Of a stretch of DNA of 64,000 nt, positions 32,906-44,096 are shown in pieces. Position 1 is the first letter of the stretch, and every line of letters starts with the position of its first letter. A program made the translations under genes and the position numbers. The notes beneath the pieces were generated by a model. That model did not search any database. It saw nothing but the letters and a program-made list of their open reading frames with translations, and had not been told where the DNA came from. The DNA is from Anthonomus grandis grandis (lineage: Eukaryota; Arthropoda; Insecta; Coleoptera; Curculionidae). The stretch is from contig NC_065556.1 of the NCBI RefSeq assembly GCF_022605725.1, positions 806,001 to 870,000 on the forward strand. The letters run 5' to 3'.

Positions 32906-33237
32906 CGCGCCTCCTTCGAGCCCGTACATACTGCACGAATTTGGCCCGTCGCGCGCGTGTCGCGGGCACGTCCCCTCAGGTCTATACGAAACTTACCGTC
33001 GTATCGGGGAAAACCCAGGCTCTGGCGCCAATGCAACCCCCGATTGCGTGTTTAAATTTTTTCTGTGTCCGCTCAAGAGAAGGTTTAGTGGTTCTTCGGA
33101 CCACTTTTAGGTGTCCGCGTCCGCCCGAGAGAGTGTCCGTTAAAGCATATGGGAATTTTCAATGGGACCAAAAAAAATTGCCGCTCAAGGGAGTTGTGCG
33201 TCTATTGGAGGTATCCGTATCGGGAGGATTCACTGTA

Positions 33238-33314
33238 TAACAAATTGAAATAAAGAGCGTTATTAAATTAAATATTGAATATATATTTTTCCGCAAAAAT
33301 ATTGTTTTTTATCA
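33238..33314. other. AT-rich flank of the pogo-like element
   Basis: No gene; begins at the TA target of the pogo-like element. Confidence 0.3.
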
Positions 33315-33603
33315 ACACAACCCTTAACTCCCCACCCACCCCAAACATTTTCCTAGTAAGAAATTCTTTTGAAAAATCACCACTTTACGTCCATAATATC
33401 CAATCTAATAGCACTGTTTTTATATTAAGTATTTATTAATATACATACTCGTATATATTATTATATCAAATTTAAATAAATAAACTGTGTTATTAGATTA
33501 GATATTAACGACGAAACCAGCTGTTATTTATGCGTTTTATTTTGGAAAACAATTTCTTACTGGTAAGTTGTGTGGGGTGGGTGGGAGGTTAAGGGTAGGT
33601 TTA
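33315..33603. repeat. Palindromic MITE-like repeat
   Basis: The words acccttaact, ccccacccacccc and agtaagaaatt on the left (33319-33370) return inverted on the right as aatttcttac, ggggtgggtggg and gttaagggt (33551-33596). Inner words ccaatctaatagcac and gtgttattagatt also pair. The whole could fold into one hairpin with an AT-rich loop around 33440-33475. There is no ORF. Confidence 0.65.
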
Positions 33604-34324
33604 ATGAAAAGCTGTTTTTTTGCCGAAAATAATTGCCTAACAAATAAAAGCTTTTTAAGAAAAGTGTAGGTGATAACAAAATCTATAATTTTTGTATTTA
33701 TACTTTAAAGAAAAACTTTTAAACATAACCTTAAGGTTTGCGAGTAAAACATGAAAAACCCTATTTTATTTCTCAAAAACAAGGCGTATTGCTATGAAAA
33801 TTGCAGTAGTTGTACCACTTTTTGTCGCAAATAATTGGAAATTTTGTTTTTTTTTAAAGATAAGTCATTAAGTTTTGAAAGAATTTCAGTTTTTTTGGTC
33901 TAGACAACTTTTTTTATTATATAGGTTCAAAAATACAGTTTTTAAATTAAAACTATTGGTATATTCATCAACCGTATATGGTCAGGGTATGTTTATTAAA
34001 CAGCAGAATATACGTATATCATATACGATTCTGTTTACAGAAAAAAGAAAATGTTGGCATTTAAAAAATTGGCCAGGGATTTACATAGATAGTCTTTACA
34101 GTCGGTCACTACTATGATTTTACATATATGACACTGTGTAGGATACGATATACCTTTCATGCACGTATATATCTTATAGTATAATAATAGAATATCATAT
34201 ACAAAGAAATCTAGAAAAAATAGGAAATGCATTAACGTGTATAAAAAAATAATTATATCAAATAAGATATAAAAATAAAAAAAAATTAAGGATACAAATT
34301 TGCTCACAACTAAACAATAATTTA
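33604..34324. other. AT-rich stretch, no gene; part of a dispersed repeat
   Basis: Only short open frames. 33958-33981 repeats the word at 13389-13412 with one change. Nested palindromic words (atatacgtatatcatatacg) occur near 34010-34030. Confidence 0.4.
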
Positions 34325-34726
34325 TAATATATATATAATAATAATAATAACGTTTATTATTTACCATGGAAATTACATAGAATATAAACTTACAGGTGTA
34401 TTCAATAATTGAGGTAAATAAAAGCTAATGTATCAGACTCCTGCATTGAAAATGCAGGTTCTGTTCTACCTACATAGGTACAACATAAAAAACTTTTTAA
34501 ACTAAACTACTTTTTAAATAAAACTAACGAATTAAACTAACAACTAATAAATTAAACTAACTACTAGATATAATGTACATACATTACATCTAGGTAGTTG
34601 ATGATTTGGTACAGATTACAACAATACAACAATTAAATACGGAAGAATATATCTAATACTAGACATTCAATTACAATTTATAAACAAGAAAAATGAAAAA
34701 TAAATCTTCTAGTTCTAATATGCATG

Positions 34727-37519
34727 TCACTGATTATCCAATAAGATTTGCCTTACTTTTGTTTTGAATCTATAAATGGAATTCGAAATATCAGTTATAT
34801 CGGGTGGTAGCGCATTAATGATGTGAGAAATATTATAAGAGAATGATTTTTTGAAAAATTGATTTTTGTGTTTAGGAATAGTTAAAGATTTACTTCTTAA
34901 ATTTAAGTGATGAATGTCTGTCCGAAATGTAATTTTATAGTATAGGTAGGGAGGACTGCGGTATTTAATAATTTTATAAAATAGCACACTGGAATATAGC
35001 TTACGTCTATTAAACATATTAAGCCACTTAAGATCATTAAGCTTATGTGATACATGACCTCGCCTATTAATGCCATAAATAAAACAAATCCAAGAGTTTT
35101 GCATTTTTGGAACTCTATAGGAGTCTTGACCATTTAGGCAAGGTCCATAAACCACATCACAATGATTAAAATTTGACAACACAAGAGAGTCGCATAGCTC
35201 ACGTTTAATATTCAGATCTAAGTAATGTCGATGAGGGTACATGGTTTTTAGAGCACAATACGACTTTTTAAGATTATTTGATATGTGTCCACTAAACTTT
35301 AGCTGTGAATCGAGTGTTAAACCCAAGCTCTTGGTGCTCTCAACTACTTGAAGTTTTTGATGTCCAACAAACAAAGAAAATTCTTCATAAATAGTCCTTA
35401 TTTGAACGTTACTTCCAAAGAGAATAACTACACATTTTTTAGAGTTTAATTTTAACATATGCTTACTAGAGACTTTAACAAGTGCGTCAAGATCAGCATT
35501 TATATGGTTCAAAACAGTTAAATAATCAGAAGGTGCAAAGGAGTGATACAACTGCGTATCATCTGCATAGAAGTGATACTTACAGTATTCAAGATATTGA
35601 GGAAAGCATGTTGTATAAATACTAAATAGTAGTGGCCCCAATATACTACCTTGAGGCACCCCATTAAGAACTGAAAGACGGCTTGAAAAGGTTGCATCAA
35701 TTTTTACCATTTGAGACCTATTACTTAGAAATGATTTTATTAAAGCTATAGCATGATTTGAGAATCCTATGTAGTGCAGTAAGGCTACCAATATTTGATG
35801 ATTTAAAAAATCGAAGGCTTTAGTAAAATCTAGCAATACTAGAGCGGTGACTTTGTTATTATCTCGGGCACGAAAAATGTCATCGGTAATATCTGCCATT
35901 GCTGTTGCGCAACTATATCCACTGCGAAATCCAGATTGCTTAATGGGTAATATTGAAAATCTATTAATATGGTTCCTTATTTGTACATCCAATACGCGTT
36001 CTAATATTTTAGACATAGTTGGTAGCACACTAATGGATCGAAAATGTGTATAGTCAGTAGGGTTACTTATTTTTGAAAGGGGTAAGACAATGGCTTCCTT
36101 CCAACAATTGGGAAAATAGTTAGTTTCTAAGCATTTATTTATTATGTGTGTAATATATTCGCAAATATGAGGACAGCAAAGCTCAAGAAGAGTTATGTTA
36201 AGACCGTCTGATCCAAAGGCTTTACTTTTTATTTTTTTAATTATGTTAAATACCTCATAATTTTCCACTGCTCTGAACTGCAAAGAGAAATCTATGTCAC
36301 TTTTTTTATTGGTTGAATAAAAATTTAAAAGTTCCTGACCTAAAGGCTGGTTTGAGATAGTAGAGTTTATAAAAAAATTGTTAAATTGATCAACATCATT
36401 AAACTGCACCGGAATATCTTTTTTCTTAGACGGAGTTAGTTTATTAAGTTCCTCCAATTTTTCTCGAGTACTGCAATTTTTAAATTTATGCTTATAATAG
36501 GCTTTGCGTTCCATTTTTATTGAAGCTGTTGTTAAGTTTCTTAATGATTTATAATATTCCCATTTTTCTGGACGTTTAGTGCGTTTAAACTGCTGAAGAG
36601 CTGCATCTCTTAATTTCTGCATTTTCTTAATATTCTCTGTAATCCAGGGTAGGAAGGGTTTTTTAGGCAATGTAATTGTTTTAAGAGGAGCGTGAATATC
36701 AAATAGGCTAGTTATAGCATTGTTAATAAATACGACTTTTTGATTAACATCAACGATATTGTAAACATTATTAAACGGTATCAATTGAAGGTCATTTTTA
36801 AATAGGTTATAGTTTATATTTTTTAGATTTCTAGAAATGATAGTTCTTGGTTTATAATTTAATTTGGCTATTTGTATCTCACAATAGACTACGAAGTGGT
36901 CGGAAAAATCAGAACAGATAACACCAGTGCTTTTAATTTGATCATAATTAGTGACTATTAAATCAATTAGGGAACTAGAAGACTTCGTGACTCTGGTTGG
37001 CTCCATTATAACTTGTTTCAAATTAAAGGGCTCAAACATCGAAACTAACTTTTTTGTGAAAAGATTATCGCATTGTAACATATCAATATTAAAGTCTCCT
37101 ATACAAAATATGTTGTTATACAAAGAAAACAAGTTAGAAACAAGGTCCTCCATTCTGTTTAAAAACTGCTGAATATTCGATCTAGGTGGTCTATAAATTA
37201 TTCCAATAACAAAATGTTCTTTCTTTATTGTAATTTTTGCCCAGATACATTCTAAAAACTCATGACTCTCAGAAAAGAGAATTTCAGTTTTAAATTGATT
37301 TCTAATATAAAGAGCCACGCCGTCCCCGCGGCCATACGCCCTATCGCATCTTTTTAAGGTATAATTATTTAGTTTTATATTATTGTTTGGTATATCTGGA
37401 CCTAGCCAAGTTTCAGTCACACCAACAATGTCGAAATTATTTTTGAAAATGGTAGTCTTAAACTCGTCCAAATGCGGAACTAGTGATCTAACATTAATTT
37501 GAGAAATACGTAAAGACAT
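34727..37519 (-). CDS. LINE ORF2: APE endonuclease and reverse transcriptase, intact
   Basis: The frame is 930 residues with no break. Endonuclease motifs come first: SQINVRSLVPHLDEF, VGVTETWLG, GIIYRPPRS, IGDFNIDML and SDHFVVYC. The RT follows: FGSDGLNITLLEL, FPNCWKEAIVLPLSKI, LLDFTKAFDFLNHQ with the first Asp, GVPQGSILGPLLF, and FYADDTQLY with both active-site Asp residues. The C-terminal region has the DVVYGPCLNGQDSYRVPKMQNSWI-type segment of Jockey/CR1 LINEs. All catalytic residues I can check are present. The enzyme nicks target DNA and primes reverse transcription there. The start follows 135 bases after ORF1. It is the best candidate for a recently active protein here. Confidence 0.92.
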   Translation of the reverse strand: MSLRISQINVRSLVPHLDEFKTTIFKNNFDIVGVTETWLGPDIPNNNIKLNNYTLKRCDRAYGRGDGVALYIRNQFKTEILFSESHEFLECIWAKITIKKEHFVIGIIYRPPRSNIQQFLNRMEDLVSNLFSLYNNIFCIGDFNIDMLQCDNLFTKKLVSMFEPFNLKQVIMEPTRVTKSSSSLIDLIVTNYDQIKSTGVICSDFSDHFVVYCEIQIAKLNYKPRTIISRNLKNINYNLFKNDLQLIPFNNVYNIVDVNQKVVFINNAITSLFDIHAPLKTITLPKKPFLPWITENIKKMQKLRDAALQQFKRTKRPEKWEYYKSLRNLTTASIKMERKAYYKHKFKNCSTREKLEELNKLTPSKKKDIPVQFNDVDQFNNFFINSTISNQPLGQELLNFYSTNKKSDIDFSLQFRAVENYEVFNIIKKIKSKAFGSDGLNITLLELCCPHICEYITHIINKCLETNYFPNCWKEAIVLPLSKISNPTDYTHFRSISVLPTMSKILERVLDVQIRNHINRFSILPIKQSGFRSGYSCATAMADITDDIFRARDNNKVTALVLLDFTKAFDFLNHQILVALLHYIGFSNHAIALIKSFLSNRSQMVKIDATFSSRLSVLNGVPQGSILGPLLFSIYTTCFPQYLEYCKYHFYADDTQLYHSFAPSDYLTVLNHINADLDALVKVSSKHMLKLNSKKCVVILFGSNVQIRTIYEEFSLFVGHQKLQVVESTKSLGLTLDSQLKFSGHISNNLKKSYCALKTMYPHRHYLDLNIKRELCDSLVLSNFNHCDVVYGPCLNGQDSYRVPKMQNSWICFIYGINRRGHVSHKLNDLKWLNMFNRRKLYSSVLFYKIIKYRSPPYLYYKITFRTDIHHLNLRSKSLTIPKHKNQFFKKSFSYNISHIINALPPDITDISNSIYRFKTKVRQILLDNQ

Positions 37520-37653
37520 ATTGTACCTACCCTAAACAATTATTTGAAGTGAGACAAAAGGAAACCAGAAAAAAAAACTAAAAACTTATCTTAAAACTAA
37601 GGTTTACTAAACTAAGGCTTATTCTGTTCACATGCAAAAAATAATGTATAGCT

Positions 37654-38551
37654 TTATTTTGTTTTTTTGCTTTTTGTTCCTTTTTCTAAACTGGAGGTAG
37701 AAATGGTTCTAGCGGCAACAGTTCTGGTAAGAATACGATTTAAAACCGTAGGAGTGCTGTTTATGACGATTTCCTGGCTCTTTCCTGATTTATTTTGATT
37801 CTGATTAACCCTGATTGGTGGAGCTACCTGGGAGATCTTAAGTGGTGATTTTTCCTTTTCAGTATTGACACGGGATGGCGTTGAAGGTGCACTATTGTTA
37901 CGAGTTAGCTGTTTCTTATTTATAAAGAATTCTGAAAAGGATACCTCGTCAGCCTCTATCAGATCGGTTACACTAAACACTTCTTCGTTAACTATTAGTT
38001 GGTTCTGTGATATTTTTGCCGTGAAACCTTTACTTTTGGCTAATTTAAAAAATTTGTAAATAATTTTTTGCTCTTGCTGTTGTTGGGCAGTTAGATCATT
38101 GGCAATTGTAATCCCAGTACCCTTTAATTTATATAAGTTCTTCAGTATTGATTTCTTATCTAGGAAACGAGTAAACCTAATAATAACTGGTCTATTGGCC
38201 TTTTCTTTTTTGCCAACTCTGTAAATATTGTCAATACTTTGCAGATTTATTTGGACTGACAACGTGTCACTTAACAGTTGATAAATTATGTCTTCCAAAT
38301 TATCTTCATTTTCTTGCAGTCCAAAAACGATAACTTGATTCCTCTTACTGGATTGTTCAATCCTCCAATTTTTTACTAACTTCCAATTTTTCCACTTCCA
38401 GTTCCAAGATCCTATCTTCCAAAGATTCTATTTTTTCTTTAAAATTCTTTAAATCATCCTTTATAGTCTGCACATCTATCTTAATAGCATTACTTTGCAG
38501 TTTCACCTCTTGCAATAGTTGAAAGATCTGTTCATTAGTTATGGGAGACAT
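37654..38551 (-). pseudogene. LINE ORF1: coiled coil plus RRM-like domain, one frameshift
   Basis: The first part (38551-38357) starts MSPITNEQIFQLLQEVKLQS and forms a Leu/Ile heptad coiled coil (LKNFKEKIESLEDRILELEV). It ends at a TGA; shifting by one base there reads on through SSKRNQVIVFGLQENEDN into 38298-37654. That part has the nucleic-acid-binding pattern of L1-type ORF1 (IDNIYRVGKKEKANRPVIIRF, KSILKNLYKLKGTG, GITIANDLTAQQQ). A basic Ser/Thr/Pro-rich tail follows. Such proteins coat LINE RNA. The single slip is in a stretch of A near 38370-38385. Confidence 0.82.
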
Positions 38552-38600
38552 TTTGCTTTAAAAGTACTGGCCGATTTGCTTGTATAGTAGGTCTCGCTGA

Positions 38601-39397
38601 CCGGTATGCTAGTATCAGATTCCTTAAGATAACAATGACTTGGAACTTTTTACAAATTAGAGGTGATAGTTTATATTATTTTGATTTTTTAAACCTCTTA
38701 TTTATAAATGAAAACATTTATTAAACTTACAGATTTTTATAGAGTTGGTTGTCTGGTATGCAACGAATTAATATCACTAACTTTTATGTTTTAATTTTTA
38801 TTAGAACTTAGCAAATTTATTACTTAAGGAGGAGCAAAGAAAATTAAGTTTGTTTTATTGTTAGACCTACTATTTTACTATTTTACCTACTACTAATTTA
38901 AAACTTAAAATTTATTTTACAAAAATGCATTGGTGTACTTTTTTTTTTTAAATAATATTTACGATGAATCTTTTATTGACGCCATTGGTAAAAATTAATT
39001 TTTTCATTGTGCGTTAAAAAGCGCCTCCTAATGCATAAAACACATCTGTAAATCAACAAAAAAAAATCTCAATATTGGTAGTAAAATTATTTAAAAACGA
39101 AATATCATTCCATTAAATGCATTTTATAAACGCCTTTAAATAGTATACAATATAGCATACTTAAACATTTAACTTTTATGAAATATTAATTGGATATTAT
39201 TAACGTGTAATAAACCTTCTTGTTAATCGTGAATAAAACATAAACATAATGTTAAACTCCACAACGTATATCACGCGCACATTTTATCCGATATTTATAG
39301 TTAAAGTACAACCAAAAATTTACATCAGGTGTAAAACAAAAACCATCGTGTGTTGCTTAAGTATTTTAAATTAAAAAAAAAAGTATCTAACACCTAT
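38601..39397. other. AT-rich stretch, no gene seen
   Basis: It may include the LINE 5' untranslated end up to about 38645. Beyond that I see nothing recognisable. Confidence 0.4.
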
Positions 39398-39740
39398 TTT
39401 ATTAAATGTTGAAAGTGATCTCCATTAACATCCATATAAAATATAATTGACATTTAAAACGCCTGCGTACATTAGCATAGAACATTTCGGGAATTATTAA
39501 CTTACATTCGTTAATAATTCTATTTCGAAGGTTTTCAAGGGAGTCAGGCTTTGTGGCAAAGACTTTCTTAGATGACCTAATAAAAAAATCCAAAGGGGTC
39601 AGATCGGAAGAACGAGCAGGTCTTTCTACGGTACCTCTCGGGCCAATCTATAGTCCAGAAAATACGACACACAAAAAATAACGTACGGCAACAACATAAT
39701 GTGGTGGTGTCCCATTTTTCTGAAACATCAGATCATTTTT
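39398..39740 (-). pseudogene. Mariner transposase fragment, C-terminal third
   Basis: The minus strand reads NGTPPHYVVAVR (second catalytic Asp region, here degraded), a stop, IGPRGTVERPARSSDLTPLDFF with the third Asp, then KPDSLENLRNRIINECKLI and the end NGDHFQHLIK near 39400. Two or more frameshifts and stops divide it. No inverted ends were found around it, so it is an old relic of a mariner family related to those at 40422 and 51223. Confidence 0.75.
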
Positions 39741-40421
39741 TAGAAGGTTATCTCGTAAGTATTTTTCAGCAATAAGATTTATATTAATAAAAAAGGGCCC
39801 AACAGTATGCTCTTCCAGGATAATCAGTATTTTAGAGAAAGAATTGCTTTTACTTTTTATGTTATCAATCGTAAAATCTTAAAAGCTAATTTCGTTCAGA
39901 ATTTCATAAGTAGTCGATATTCGGGTTTGTTTATTTTTATATTCGTCGCATTGAATGTTCGTTGGGAGCTTGCTCTCTATACACTTAAACAAGCTTTAAA
40001 GTTTTATTTTCACTAAACTTTCTAGCCACTTTTTTAGATATTTTTTCACAAAAATACAACTAAGAAACAAAGAAACAAAACTTACAAATAGAGAGATTCT
40101 CTTTTTAAGAGAACTCTCTTTGGTCTGCCATGATATAATAGTATCTATACGGTATCAGCACTGGTATAAATCCTAAACTACATGTATATTCAGCTTTGAC
40201 CTCTTAAAAAGCAACAGCTAGAATCTCAAACTCAAATCACAGCACCGTGACCAATAAGGTAATGATAAGGCCATATTTGTTTAGATTTCTTCTGACAAGA
40301 AAACTATAGTTGCAAGTAAGTTCTATGTGTGAGTAACATTTGCGTAACAAAGTACGAAAAATCATGATGGGCTTTATATGTACCCGATGACGCCCCCAAT
40401 GGTGAAACTGTTCTTAACATA
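39741..40421. other. AT-rich stretch without a recognisable gene
   Basis: A short inverted word (gagagattctc, gagaactctc) near 40090-40115 is the only structure noted. Confidence 0.4.
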
Positions 40422-40729
40422 CAGTGCATCCCAAAATTTATGTCTAAATTCATTTAAAATTCAGGGGTGTGTTCGAAAAAAAAGCGCTCGGACCCGTCAA
40501 TTTTTATTTCAAGTTGCGCATTTTTATACGTGAAGTTTGTATATACAGGGTTGCTCAAAAATAGATTACGACCATTAACTTCATTTTTTCAAATGAAAGC
40601 ACCTTTTTGATTTCATCTTTGAATTTCGCGTGGAATTCTACGTATGTTTAATGCATCATGTCCTATACCTAAAGTCAACAGTTATCGAAAAAAAGACGAT
40701 TCATGTAACAAATAAAAAAAGAACAAAAA

Positions 40730-41310
40730 TTAAGTTAAATGTTCAAAATGGTTGCCATTCACGGGTTGAAAGTCTAGTTGCACATTTTCAATCATTTCCG
40801 AAGTTATGGTGCGCACTTCTCTGCGAATTCTCTCTTTCAAGTCATCTAGATTATTTGGCCTATTAACAAATACCTTCGTCTTCAGGTATCCCCACAAAAA
40901 AAAGTCCATTGGTGTTAAGTCAGGCGACCTAGCAGGCCATTCGATGGGTTCTCTCCTTCCTATCCACCGATTGGGAAAGGTTTAATCCAAAAATGTACGC
41001 ACAGTGGCAGCATAGTGCGGAAGAGCGCCACCTTGCTGGAAAATTAGTTCTTCGTCAGGATAGTCTGGGTCCAATGAATTTGGAAATAAAGCTAGTAATG
41101 CTGGAACTAATTCAAATTGGAGAAAATCGAGATACACTTGTCTCGTTAAAGTCTGTTCAAAGAAAAAGGAACCTATTACTTTTTCACTCACTATTCCACA
41201 CCACACATTTAGTTTTTGAGGGGAATGGATGTTTACCTCCATCATCCAATCTGTTTGGCGTACAACTGTCATATAGTTTCTATGAAAATACACGGTCACC
41301 AGCCAACAAT
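40730..41310 (-). pseudogene. Mariner transposase, C-terminal half
   Basis: The frame begins abruptly near 41310 by the LTR at 41322. It reads SPQKLNVWCGIVSEKVIGSF, VYLDFLQFELVPALLALFPN and FQQGGALPHYAATV, where the expected QQDGA has Gly in place of the second catalytic Asp. A stop follows LD at about 40984. The frame continues with RWIGRREPIEWPARSPDLTP (third Asp follows) and ends NGNHFEHLT at 40730. The first Asp region is missing. It is dead on several counts. Confidence 0.82.
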
Positions 41311-41321
41311 AAAAAAATACG

Positions 41322-41595
41322 TGTAATAGCTGGGTACTTAGGGCAAGTAAAACAAAGAAGATTCCCCATCTAAAACTGTTTATTGAATGAATTGAAAAAT
41401 ATTTCCATACAAAAGCAATTGAACAGCGTCACAGTTACCTAATTAGACACGAGCCGCGATATAGCTTATTTTGCAAATAGCTGCTATACTAGGTCGACTA
41501 ATTATTGCAACTAACTATTAATGTTTATAATAAATAAAATGTAACCTACTTTGCTTTTAAAGAATTTGCCTAATATTATAAATAATTCCTTTACA
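41322..41595 (-). repeat. 3' LTR of the Gypsy element
   Basis: 274 bp, TGTAAAGGAATT to GCTATTACA on the minus strand, directly after a polypurine tract. It contains an AATAAA-like word (caataaacag). The partner LTR is absent. Confidence 0.75.
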
Positions 41596-41922
41596 TCATC
41601 CCCTTTTGGAGAAGGACCTTCACTATGGCCACTTGTGAAGGTCATTCTTCGGGAAAATATAAAACATTAAACATTTTTTAAATGTTGAATTACATTTATT
41701 ACTTAACCTACCGATTCTTAAAGTTAAGCTTAACTTAATAAAAAAAGACTTGAAAAACCTATAAAAAACTTAATCCTAAACCTTAAAATACCCATAAGCG
41801 ACTTTGCAAAGTCAGTATATATGATTAAATTTCTTACTTAAAAATACTCCCATAAGTACATAAACAATAAATTATAAGTACATGAATATAATGTAACTAC
41901 AAAAACATCAAATTAATGTTAT

Positions 41923-43379
41923 TTATAGAAAATATTTTCTCACGCGGTTTTTGTGTAAAGTAATTGATTTTCCTTTATCGTCCTTTATAGTGCAGTTTGG
42001 GCCTTCTGTGACGATAACTGAAAAAGGATCATTGTACCACGAGTCAAATTTATGCCGACTTTCATTTGTAACCGTAACTAAATCATCTGGACTCAAATTG
42101 GATACTTTTGCGTTTATGTCAAGTTGGGCTTTTCTGTCCAGCTTTGCTCGTTTAAGAAACTCCCCTGGCATTTTAGTCGATTTGTTGCCTATAATGAAAT
42201 TCTTGATCGTAAGCATCTATATTGTACAATGGATCAACTTGAGAGTTATTCAATGAGTCTTGAAAATCAGCTTTTTTCCCAAATACCAGCTCGAACGGGG
42301 TAAAATCATGATAAGAATTTAGTGTCGTGTTGTAACAAAATGCGTAGTATTGAGTCTACATGGACTGTAGACCAGTCTGTTTTTGAATCGTTAATGTACA
42401 TCCTTAGATATTCATTTAAAACGCGATGATTTCGTTCACAGCCTCCAACTGTTTGGCTGTGATAAGCTGTTGAGATTTTATGATCTATTTTTAGGAATTT
42501 AGTTACATTTTCAAGTACCTGGTTTTTATATTCGGTTCCCATATCTGTCCTAATTTCTCGCATAGGACCATAAATAAGAATGAAATTTTTAACAATAGCT
42601 TTTGCAACAGTTGAAGCTTGTTTGTCTGATATTGGAATAATTACTACGTCTTTTGTTAGTTCGCATTGTATGGTTACCGCATATTCGAAACCGTCGTCAG
42701 ATTTGGGAAATCTGCCGATTGTATCTATACAGTTAATATCAAAAGGCTTTTGGGGGGTTGGGGTAATTACTAGTGGTTCATTGAGTTTAATTTTAATTTT
42801 GTTTACTTGGCATTTATGACACTTTTTCATAAAATTGGCGACGTCGCGTGACATATTTTTCCAAGTAAAACTAGCCTTCAACTTTTTTAAAAGTCGTTTT
42901 TGGCCACAATGTCCGCCCAATATAGGGTTAGCATGGTAATCCTCAATTAATTTTATTTTTTCATTTTGATTTGTAACTAATTTCTTTACTTGCGAAAGAG
43001 CAATACTAGTATTTTTTAAAATTTTAAGGCCTATCTCTTTAAACTTATTAATTGCGCATAAATTAAAAATTGAATCTCCTAAGCTTAGTTTTATTTTGTT
43101 TATATTTAAATCTCCAGCTATATTATCCAACTGAGACAACATATACTCTAATGCAATGTTGCCATTTGAGATTTTAAAAGTTTTTTGTGCATATAACTTG
43201 TTTTTGTACCTAATAAGCATCCTAAGATGATTAGGTCTAACTTGAAAATGCATTGAAGGTAATTTAATAATGTCAACATTACGCACTGCTTCGTACACAG
43301 ATGGTTTTAATATTGGTTGTTGCAACACTGGTTTATTAATTGATTCGGTAGTTCTAGACATAGATCGAGGTATAGCCAA
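41923..43379 (-). pseudogene. pol: Gypsy integrase
   Basis: The frame 43379-42306 has the zinc domain (HANPILGGHCGQKRLLKKL, later CHKCQVNK), then DINCIDTIGRFPKS (first Asp), IRTDMGTEYKNQVLENV (second Asp) and TVGGCERNHRVLNEY (Glu). A stop or frameshift at about 42305 divides it from the C-terminal part, 42216-41923, with FIIGNKSTKMPGEFLKRAKL and an SH3-like DPFSVIVTEGPNCTIKD. The order and spacing are those of Gypsy integrases. The upstream frame, up to 43500, joins the RNase H end (DALSRI-like). Confidence 0.82.
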
Positions 43380-44096
43380 TACCTGAGTAATGCCTCTATG
43401 AACATCTTGAAGTTCATGAATACTAATTCTACTAAGAGCATCTGCGCAAACGTTTTGCGTACCTTTTACGTATTCAATATCGAAATTATATTCTTCTAAG
43501 TCTAGTCTGATTCTCGTAAGCTAAGATGAAGGATCTTTCATGGAAAATAAATATACCAGCGGTCTATGATCTGTAGGCACTAAAAATTTTGTACCGTAAA
43601 TATAGCAATGAAAATGTTTAATTGCCCAATGAACTGCTGTTAATTCTTGTAAAATGGCTGGTTTATTGGATTCTCCCTTGGTAAATGACCGGGAGGCATA
43701 CGCCACTGGCAAATCGTTGCTATTAAAATTTTGTGAAAGAACTGCAGCGCATGCAATTTTTGAGGCATCTGTTGCTATTATAAATGGTTTCGTAAAGTCA
43801 GGGTATTGCAATATTTTAGGTGAAATTAAAGAATTTTTTAATTCATCAAAGGATTTTTGACAATCTGGCGTCCATGTAAAAGTAACATTTTTTCTAGTTA
43901 ATTTATTAAGATGAGCTGATATTTCTGCAAACCTAGGCTATAAATCGGCGATAGTAGTTTGTAAAGGCAATGAACCGCTTGACCTCGTCAGCAGTTTTGG
44001 GTACCGGATACTTATTTATGATGTCATATTTACTATCGTCGGGTAATATACCTTTGTTTGTTATTTTGTGACCTAGATATGTTACTTCATTTTTAA

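Larger units (their letters stand above)
24946..32987. mobile_element. PIF/Harbinger element, ends approximate, holding an LTR element
   Basis: Both Harbinger genes lie between GTACAGACCT (24946) and its near-inverse AGGTCTATAC (ends 32987). Both subterminal regions are rich in CG and in words such as GACGCGTA and GCGCGC, unlike the surrounding AT-rich DNA. The errantivirus-like element 27908-32905 is inserted in the right subterminal region. The 3-bp target duplication could not be settled, so the ends are uncertain by a few bases. Confidence 0.6.
23091..33235 (-). mobile_element. pogo/Tigger-like DNA transposon, expanded by a nested Harbinger
   Basis: The left end CGGTGAAACCTCTCTTGAGC and the right end, read inverted, CAGTGAATCCTCCCGATACG are both flanked by TA (23089-23090, 33236-33237). 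Words of the form GAGCGGACAC repeat in the subterminal regions at both ends. The transposase gene lies on the minus strand near the left end. A splice donor (CGACG|GTAAG) at 32997/32996 pairs with an acceptor at 24845-24846, so an upstream exon lies at the right end and the Harbinger sits in the intron. Confidence 0.8.
34325..38600 (-). mobile_element. Nearly full-length two-ORF LINE (Jockey/CR1 type)
   Basis: On the minus strand ORF1 (38551-37654) is followed by ORF2 (37519-34727) and a ~400-bp 3' untranslated region ending aataaacgttattattatta at 34330-34352. The same 3' tail appears on the plus strand at about 59770-59800, so two elements of related families are in the window. The 5' end is uncertain. 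One frameshift in ORF1 is the only break I see. Confidence 0.88.
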
